Assembly (NCBI GenBank): GCA_947627815.1
Contig: CANQXN010000006.1
Span: forward strand, 1-28,455
Reading direction: 5' to 3'
DNA: 28,455 nucleotides
Source: an uncultured Clostridia bacterium
GTDB taxonomy: Bacteria > Bacillota > Clostridia > Oscillospirales > CAG-272
In this document: one piece after another, positions 23,980 through 28,455 of the stretch
How the letters are laid out: every line of letters starts with the position of its first letter
How positions within the stretch are numbered: the stretch's first letter is position 1
Program-made: the position numbers and the translations under genes
Notes under the pieces: generated by a model
Databases searched by the model: none
The model's input: only the letters and a program-made list of their open reading frames with translations
What the model was told of the DNA's origin: nothing

Positions 23980-26895
23980 ATGAAGGCGCAAGTGACTTTT
24001 TCGGCGAGTCCCTGGCTCTTGCTTTTGATCCTGCCCGTGCTTGCGGTGGTCGTTTCCCTCTTTTTCATCGGCAAAAAGCGGGGATCTTGCCTTACGGTCA
24101 ACCGCGTCCTTGCCGCGATCCTGCAATGCGCGGCGGCGGCGTGCTGTATCGTCGCGCTCTCGGGATTTCGCCTAAGCTATGTTGAGGCAAACTTTCCCGA
24201 AGAACTCGTCATTCTCGTGGACGGCTCCCAAACCGCCGAAGGGCGGCGGGAGGAGATGGACGGATTCGTCCGCGATGTCCTCGAAACAAACGGCGGGCGC
24301 TGCCGCGTCGCTGTCGTCTTGTTCGGCCACGGGTCGAAAGTCGTCCTTGACATGGCGGATCACGACCCCGAAGAGGCGTATGAAGCCTACCGTTCGGCGA
24401 CGGCTGACAGCGTGAAAGGGGACGCGACGGACATTGCTTCCGCCCTCCGGCTCGTCTGGGATCCCGTCCGTCCTTCCGCGTCGCTCGTCACCGACCCCGC
24501 GCGTGCGAAAGTCCTTCTTTTGAGCGATGGGCTGGAAACGGACGGGGACGCCCTCGGCGCGATGAAGGCGCTCGTCAGGGAAGGGGTGCGGATCGAAACT
24601 TCCTTTTTCGCCGACGCCTATCTCTCCGACGCGTCCGTGATCGGCGTGACCTATCCCGCGCAGTCGGTTTTCCCGGAACAGGAAGTCGATGTTACCGTGA
24701 CCGTCAAGAGCTTGTTTGCCGCCGAGACGGTTCTGACCCTTACCGATACGGACGACCTCGGAAAAAAGACGGAGGCGTCGGTTCAAGTCAGTTTGAAAGA
24801 GGGAACGCAGGAGATAACGCTAACATACGCGTTCAAGGCCGCCGGCTTCCACGAGCTTGCCTTCCGCCTGCAGCCGACGGGCGGCGAGACGGCGGAAAAT
24901 AACCTTTTATGCTCCTATTTTGAAGTCAGGGAGAGCGATAAACTCCTCATTCTCGAAAAGTATCAAAATGAATCCGAACTTCTGCGCGCGGCGATCGATC
25001 GCGCGGCAACGAAGGGTACGCTTACCGTCGAGTCGAAAACCTTGGAAGAAGCGGGGGCTATGACGGCGGAGGACTTGGCTGCGTATGCCGAAATCGTCCT
25101 TTATAACGGCGCGCAGGAGGACATGACGGCAAGCTTCCAGAACGCCCTCTTGCGCTATGTCGAGGAACTCGGCGGGGGATTGTTCACGGTCGGCGGTTTT
25201 GAAAAGGACGAAAACGGCGACATTTTGACCGCGCCGAAATACCGCGACCCGTCCGCCGAAGTTTTGGTTCGGCACAGTTATACCGAAAAGGGGCTGAAAA
25301 ACTCTATTTTAGCTTCGCTGCTCCCCGTGACCGTCGAGGAGTATAAACCGCCTGTCGCCGTCGTATTTATTTTCGATATCTCGGCGTCCATGATGACCAC
25401 GGGCGGGCCGATCCACATGGCGGCGAAAGAGACGAAATATGTTCTCGACAACCTCCTCGACCCGGGGGATTACGCGGGTCTTGTCACCTTGCAGGACTCC
25501 TACGCCGAGGTCGAACCGCTCCTGCCCGTGACGATGCGGGATCAACTCAAAGCCACGATCGACGAATTGGAAGATTTTTACGACTTCAACGCGCCCACTT
25601 GCTATGCGCCCGCCCTGCAGCAGGCGATGAATATGCTCCTGCTCGCCCCCGACAATGTCGCGAGAAGGCATATTGTCCTGCTCTCCGACGGCAGTCCGGG
25701 CGATAAATTCCCCGAGTACAGCAAGGTCATGGAAGAAGCGGGCAAGCAGGGGATCACCGCGACGATCGTCACCTATTATAAAAATGTCCGCGACATCGAC
25801 GGCGAGACTTGCTATTTCAATCACGACTACGACAGAAAAGGCTGGGAAATCAATATCGGGAACATGCAAAAGCTCGCCGAGTACGGCAACGGGAGCTTGC
25901 AGATCGTCCACCGCAGCGTGTTCCACGGCTGGGACGAAGCGCTGAAACAGGATATGCGCCTCGACGAACTTGCCGAAGTCGGCTATGACAGCTTCACCCC
26001 GAAAATCGGCGAACTCTCCTCCGAGATCCTCAGCGGGATCACCAACCTCGACCTCGAAAAACTCACCCTCGGCGGCTATTTCCCGAGCCTTCGGAAAGTG
26101 GACGAGAGCGTGACCGTGCCGCTGCTCGCCGAAGGCTCCCCGCTTTACGCGGCATGGACTTTCGGGAAAGGCAGGGTCGGCAGCCTCCTCATCGACCTCG
26201 AAGGGGTCTGGTCGCAGGCGCTGTTTGAAGAGGAGACGGGCAAAACGCTGATCGGCAATATCGTTTCCTCCCTTCTGCGAAAGGCGGAACCGCCCGCGAA
26301 AACGGTGATCGATCCCGTCCTCTCCGAACGCAATTTCACAACCCATGTCGATGTTTACGGCTTTGACAGGGAGAAGGAGGAGGCAAAGCTCGTCGCCTTC
26401 GTGACCTCTCCCGACAAATCCGAAGCGCCCGAAAAATTCGATCTGAATGCCCTGTCCGCGAGCGGCAACCGATTTGCCTTCGATAACCCGAAAATCGGCA
26501 TCTATACGGTACAGATTCTGAAAGTCGGGAAAGATTTCGATTTCATGAGCGACGCGATCCGAAACAGTTCCGACATTCCGGCAGAGGCGATCATCGAGTC
26601 AGTCGAGCTGCGCCGCCTCTTTTCCTACTCGGAGGAATACGACCTGTCGGCGGACGCGTATACATCGGGCCGCGAACTCCTCGCCGCGCTCTCGACGCGG
26701 GAGACAGAGGGACAGATGGACGAAAAATTCGTCTATGACGCCGAGGCGGTGTTTGCCCAAACCGGGCTTACCACGCGCTATGACGACCCGAGACAGGGGC
26801 TTCTGATCGCAGCACTTGTCCTGTATTTCCTAGGCATCGTCGTCCGCCGATGGAGATTTTTTACACCCTCCCGCCGGAGAGCCGAGAAAAAATGA
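23980..26895 (+). CDS. Large membrane protein with two vWA domains and a GATase-like domain
   Basis: 971 residues, AAAGGAGGG before the ATG, 12 nt after the previous stop. Two N-terminal TM spans (about 11-31, 43-62) lead to a first vWA domain whose MIDAS is degenerate (D81-G-S83-Q-T85). A beta-sandwich region (about 220-315) follows, then a glutamine-amidotransferase-like fold (about 320-450; YVEELGGGLFTVGGF) that lacks an obvious catalytic Cys-His-Glu triad. A second vWA domain has the intact motif DISAS (466-470). A C-terminal TM (about 937-955) ends in a basic tail. BatA-like proteins with this layout accompany moxR in many Clostridia. Last gene of the operon. Confidence 0.88.
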   Translation: MKAQVTFSASPWLLLLILPVLAVVVSLFFIGKKRGSCLTVNRVLAAILQCAAAACCIVALSGFRLSYVEANFPEELVILVDGSQTAEGRREEMDGFVRDVLETNGGRCRVAVVLFGHGSKVVLDMADHDPEEAYEAYRSATADSVKGDATDIASALRLVWDPVRPSASLVTDPARAKVLLLSDGLETDGDALGAMKALVREGVRIETSFFADAYLSDASVIGVTYPAQSVFPEQEVDVTVTVKSLFAAETVLTLTDTDDLGKKTEASVQVSLKEGTQEITLTYAFKAAGFHELAFRLQPTGGETAENNLLCSYFEVRESDKLLILEKYQNESELLRAAIDRAATKGTLTVESKTLEEAGAMTAEDLAAYAEIVLYNGAQEDMTASFQNALLRYVEELGGGLFTVGGFEKDENGDILTAPKYRDPSAEVLVRHSYTEKGLKNSILASLLPVTVEEYKPPVAVVFIFDISASMMTTGGPIHMAAKETKYVLDNLLDPGDYAGLVTLQDSYAEVEPLLPVTMRDQLKATIDELEDFYDFNAPTCYAPALQQAMNMLLLAPDNVARRHIVLLSDGSPGDKFPEYSKVMEEAGKQGITATIVTYYKNVRDIDGETCYFNHDYDRKGWEINIGNMQKLAEYGNGSLQIVHRSVFHGWDEALKQDMRLDELAEVGYDSFTPKIGELSSEILSGITNLDLEKLTLGGYFPSLRKVDESVTVPLLAEGSPLYAAWTFGKGRVGSLLIDLEGVWSQALFEEETGKTLIGNIVSSLLRKAEPPAKTVIDPVLSERNFTTHVDVYGFDREKEEAKLVAFVTSPDKSEAPEKFDLNALSASGNRFAFDNPKIGIYTVQILKVGKDFDFMSDAIRNSSDIPAEAIIESVELRRLFSYSEEYDLSADAYTSGRELLAALSTRETEGQMDEKFVYDAEAVFAQTGLTTRYDDPRQGLLIAALVLYFLGIVVRRWRFFTPSRRRAEKK

Positions 26896-26908
26896 TGTGA
26901 TTTTTGCC

Positions 26909-27062
26909 CATCATGTCCCCGAAGGGGACACATCATTGCCGAAGGCAACATCATGGGCGACGCCCAGCGTCGCCCGCATCATTTGCCCGAAGGGCAAACA
27001 TCATGATGTTGCTCCCTGCGGTCGCAATGATGTTGCACCTGTTGGTGCAATGATGTATCATG
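26909..27062. repeat. Array of short hairpins separated by CATCAT/ATGATG
   Basis: Right after the vWA operon stop, six different hairpins follow each other. Stem pairs are TGTCCCC/GGGGACA (loop GAA), TTGCC/GGCAA (GAA), GGGCGACGC/GCGTCGCCC (CCA), TTTGCCC/GGGCAAA (GAA), TTGC/GCAA (imperfect), and TTGCACC/GGTGCAA (TGTT). The first four are separated by CATCAT, the last two by ATGATG, and the palindrome ACATCATGATGT (26997-27008) marks the switch. Stems differ in sequence while the spacing and separator are kept. No known repeat class is recognised with certainty. Confidence 0.75.
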
Positions 27063-27082
27063 TAAACCATAACCGACCGAAT

Positions 27083-27131
27083 AAAATGCCGGAAACTCAA
27101 GTTTCACATGAGTTTCCGGCATTTTCGTTTT
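27083..27131 (+). terminator. Terminator of the MoxR-vWA operon
   Basis: A perfect 17-bp stem (27083-27099 with 27109-27125) has a 9-nt loop and is followed by CGTTTTC. The stem carries AAAA/TTTT at its base, so it may work in both directions. Confidence 0.85.
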
Positions 27132-27181
27132 CTTCTTCCGCACAAAGTCTTGCCACATAACAACAGCAATCGCCTTTTTCT

Positions 27182-27202
27182 TGGCGGAGGCGGAGGGATT
27201 CG
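27182..27202 (-). repeat. Copy of the tRNA-Ser 3' end (distal)
   Basis: 21 nt identical to the 3' end (CCA, acceptor and T-arm part) of the tRNA-Ser at 27533-27553. It breaks off in the T-loop, where GCAACAGC is inserted before CGAACCCCCG. Either a tRNA pseudogene or a recombination scar. Confidence 0.75.
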
Positions 27203-27211
27203 GCAACAGCC

Positions 27212-27301
27212 GAACCCCCGTCCGGCGTCATATGGGGTGCGAGGCGGAGGTTTTCAGTACCGCCGGACGAAGTTTTCACCCTGCGGGCGAAAACGGGGTT
27301 C
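27212..27301. other. Possible three-way-junction RNA/DNA structure
   Basis: An outer stem GAACCCC (27212-27218) pairs with GGGGTTC (27295-27301). Inside, helix A is GTCCGGCG (27220-27227) with CGCCGGAC (27261-27268). Helix B is GTTTTC-A-CCC (27272-27281) with GGG-C-GAAAAC (27285-27294). The helices abut with few unpaired bases, between the two tRNA-end copies. Confidence 0.45.
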
Positions 27302-27320
27302 AGAACCCATGTGGTCTCGG

Positions 27321-27361
27321 CATAACAAAAACGCCCCCGCAGGGGGAGCATTTTTGTTATG
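27321..27361. terminator. Hairpin next to the proximal tRNA-end copy
   Basis: CATAACAAAAA pairs with TTTTTGTTATG (11 bp) and an inner CCCCC/GGGGG stem has loop GCA. On the minus strand it follows the tRNA-end copy in the same position as the true tRNA terminator, with a T-rich 3' arm. Probably a displaced terminator. Confidence 0.55.
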
Positions 27362-27380
27362 GCGGAGGCGGAGGGATTCG
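27360..27380 (-). repeat. Copy of the tRNA-Ser 3' end (proximal)
   Basis: A second identical 21-nt copy, 178 nt from the distal copy and 173 nt from the tRNA. As at the real tRNA, a terminator-like hairpin (27321-27361) directly follows its 3' end on the minus strand. After T-arm sequence it diverges (TAACCCCCCAAAGCC). Confidence 0.75.
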
Positions 27381-27493
27381 TAACCCCCCAAAGCCGCCGG
27401 AAGTGAGGAGAAAAACGAAAGGGAGAAAAAGCGGCTTTGCAGGAAACGCCTGACGGCGTTATCCGGGGGTAACGAATGTAATGTCACAGGAAT

Positions 27494-27531
27494 AAAAAAC
27501 AGGAAATACCCACGGGTATTTCCTGTTTTTT
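27494..27531 (-). terminator. Terminator of tRNA-Ser
   Basis: A 17-bp stem (27494-27510 with 27515-27531) around CACG, one base beyond the tRNA CCA end on the minus strand. The run of T in the 3' arm suits termination. Confidence 0.85.
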
Positions 27532-27532
27532 A

Positions 27533-27621
27533 TGGCGGAGGCGGAGGGATTCGAACCCCCGTGGGGTTGCCCCCAAACGGTTTTCAAGACCGCCTCGTTA
27601 TGACCGCTTCGATACGCCTCC
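27533..27621 (-). tRNA. tRNA-Ser(UGA), CCA encoded
   Basis: 89 nt with CCA (27535-27533). Acceptor stem GGAGGCG (27621-27615) pairs with CGCCTCC (27543-27537), discriminator G. The anticodon loop CTTGAAA (27588-27582) gives anticodon TGA, closed by GCGGT/ACCGT. The long variable arm (GGGGGCAACCCC region) and T-arm GGGGGTTCGAATCCC identify a serine tRNA. Confidence 0.96.
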
Positions 27622-27639
27622 GTGTGGTTTAACAAAGGT

Positions 27640-27668
27640 ATCATAGCACAAACTGCCGGTTCTGTCAA
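27640..27668 (-). promoter_or_regulatory. Promoter of tRNA-Ser
   Basis: On the minus strand: TTGACA (27668-27663), a 17-bp spacer and TATGAT (27645-27640), 18 nt upstream of the tRNA 5' end. Confidence 0.85.
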
Positions 27669-27746
27669 GGGTCGGGGCGCTTTTTTCCGCAGCGGGCGGC
27701 TGGGATTCACTTTTGCCCGCGTGCCGGTGCCTATCCACGCGCGCCT

Positions 27747-27871
27747 GTCAAAGCTTGTCGTTTGCCGGGTTGGCGGTTGTTTTCCTCCGCGCGATGCCTC
27801 GGTCTTGCGCTTGCCGCCCGCCGCCGGATTTGTCAAGGCTCGCTGCTCGCCGGATTGGCGGCTATTTCCAC
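27747..27871. repeat. Two imperfect ~41-bp direct repeats at the 3' end of ylmH
   Basis: Copies at 27747-27787 and 27831-27871, offset by 84 bp, share the order TGTCAA, GCCGG(G/A)TTGGCGG and TTTCC. The second overlaps the last codons and stop of ylmH. The surrounding 27622-27861 is GC-rich and holds no gene besides the tRNA promoter. Confidence 0.5.
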
Positions 27872-28455
27872 ACGCGCACGAGGACGCGGGCGCGCCCCTT
27901 GCGGGTGTCGCCTTCCTTGCCGAGGTATTGGAAGCGGCCATACCCCCGGACGGCGATCATGGCGTTTTCTTTCGGCTCGGCGCTCGGTTTGGCGGCGACC
28001 CTGCCGTCTACGCTGACAAGCTCCTTTTCAAACAGCCGTCCGGCTTCGGCGCGGGACAGGTTATAAACCGCCGCCACCAGCGCGTCCAACCGCTCGCCGC
28101 CCGCGACAATCGGCATGGGTTCGGGCAGGCGAACAAGCGCCGCCGGCGGCGCATCGGTTTCGGTGAGCGTCACATCGGTATGCTTGACCCGGGTCAGATT
28201 GTCTTTGAGATAGGGGGCGATGCTGTCAAGACAAAAGAGGTATCCTGTGTTTTTGTCTATGAGAATATCCCCTAACACATCGCGCTCGATGCCAAGCGCC
28301 AAAAGCGAACCGAGAAAGTCGCGGTGCGTGAGGGCGTCGGCAAATTTGGGCGCGACGGGGGCGATTTTCAGAAAATGCGCGGGGATGTCGGGCGGGTAAC
28401 CGAAGCTCTCTTCGTCGCCGAACAGCACAAGTTTCCGTTCGGCGCCCTCATAGCC
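27862..28455 (-). CDS. ylmH: YlmH-type S4-domain RNA-binding protein (5' end outside window)
   Basis: 197 residues are visible; the N-terminus lies beyond the window, since the frame is open to the edge (GYEGAERKLVLFGDEE) and that part belongs to the family. An internal GTG at 28428 is therefore not the start. The family motif ALTHRDFLGSLLALGIERDVLGDIL marks the YlmH N-terminal domain. The C-terminal S4 domain is present: GERLDALVAAVYNLSRAEAGRLFEKELVSVDGR, then IAVRGYGRFQYLG and TRKGRARV. In Bacillota ylmH lies in the division cluster near divIVA and ileS; the protein binds the 50S subunit and has been tied to ribosome quality control. Confidence 0.93.
   Translation of the reverse strand, partial: GYEGAERKLVLFGDEESFGYPPDIPAHFLKIAPVAPKFADALTHRDFLGSLLALGIERDVLGDILIDKNTGYLFCLDSIAPYLKDNLTRVKHTDVTLTETDAPPAALVRLPEPMPIVAGGERLDALVAAVYNLSRAEAGRLFEKELVSVDGRVAAKPSAEPKENAMIAVRGYGRFQYLGKEGDTRKGRARVLVRVWK

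Noticed and set aside
26909..27062. CRISPR array
   Set aside because: Repeat units are only about 6 nt separators and the intervening parts are hairpins of 13-21 nt, with no constant long repeat and no cas genes.
27097..27487. Short open frames reading SLRLRQ or SLRLRHNKN across the tRNA-like copies
   Set aside because: They are translations of tRNA 3'-end sequence and hairpins, without ribosome-binding sites.

Overview
The window looks like a chromosomal segment of an anaerobic, Gram-positive Clostridia-type bacterium (Bacillota, perhaps Oscillospiraceae-like). The reasons are strong AGGAGG ribosome-binding sites, many near-consensus sigma-A promoters with 17-bp spacers, lipoprotein signal peptides of the MKKILSILLA...SCG type, a Pr6Pr membrane protein, and ylmH next to a tRNA-Ser. 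The taxon is an inference. Base composition is uneven: roughly 8.2-18.5 kb looks AT-richer than the flanks by eye, which suggests an acquired island.

Layout. (1) 1-2472, minus strand: a polar amino-acid ABC transporter. Its binding protein appears to be a natural circular permutant, and its ATPase carries an insertion of about 60 residues. (2) 2722-7009, plus strand: a GH38 alpha-mannosidase, a CBM9-like lipoprotein and a sugar/maltose O-acetyltransferase. (3) 7103-8027, minus strand: a Pr6Pr membrane protein. (4) 8197-17397, minus strand: a seven-gene operon running SPFH protein with two zinc ribbons, three small helical proteins (two with ESCRT-III/PspA-like character), an MIT-like-domain AAA+ ATPase, a zinc-ribbon trypsin-like protease, and a 1520-residue zinc-ribbon/TIR/transmembrane/LRR/helical-repeat/InlB-like/GLUG protein. 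(5) 17443-17604: a promoter flanked by perfect 18-bp inverted repeats, next to a complete tyrosine recombinase (17640-18554). (6) 18754-27131, plus strand: a MoxR / DUF58 / membrane protein / BatA-like vWA / double-vWA operon. (7) 26896-27535: a highly structured intergenic region with a hairpin array, two 21-nt copies of the tRNA-Ser 3' end and a possible three-way junction. Then come tRNA-Ser(UGA) and the end of ylmH.

Main hypothesis. Regions 4 and 5 form one phase-variable system. The only strong promoter near the SPFH operon (TTGACA, 17 bp, TAAAAT at 17552-17580) points away from the operon and into a terminator. It lies inside an invertible segment whose ends are 18-bp inverted repeats with a 7-bp asymmetric centre. 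Flipping the segment would place the promoter about 63 nt upstream of the SPFH start codon. The sequenced molecule therefore appears to be in the OFF state, and the neighbouring recombinase is the likely invertase. The operon combines parts seen in membrane-remodelling systems (SPFH scaffold, ESCRT-III-like filaments, a Vps4-like MIT-AAA+ motor) with conflict or stress effectors (TIR, protease). It could be a membrane-damage-sensing defence or envelope-stress system.

The MoxR-vWA operon beyond the recombinase is a separate transcription unit with its own promoter. It encodes a membrane-anchored chaperone/adaptor system for the cell envelope, and any link to the SPFH/TIR operon is only by proximity.
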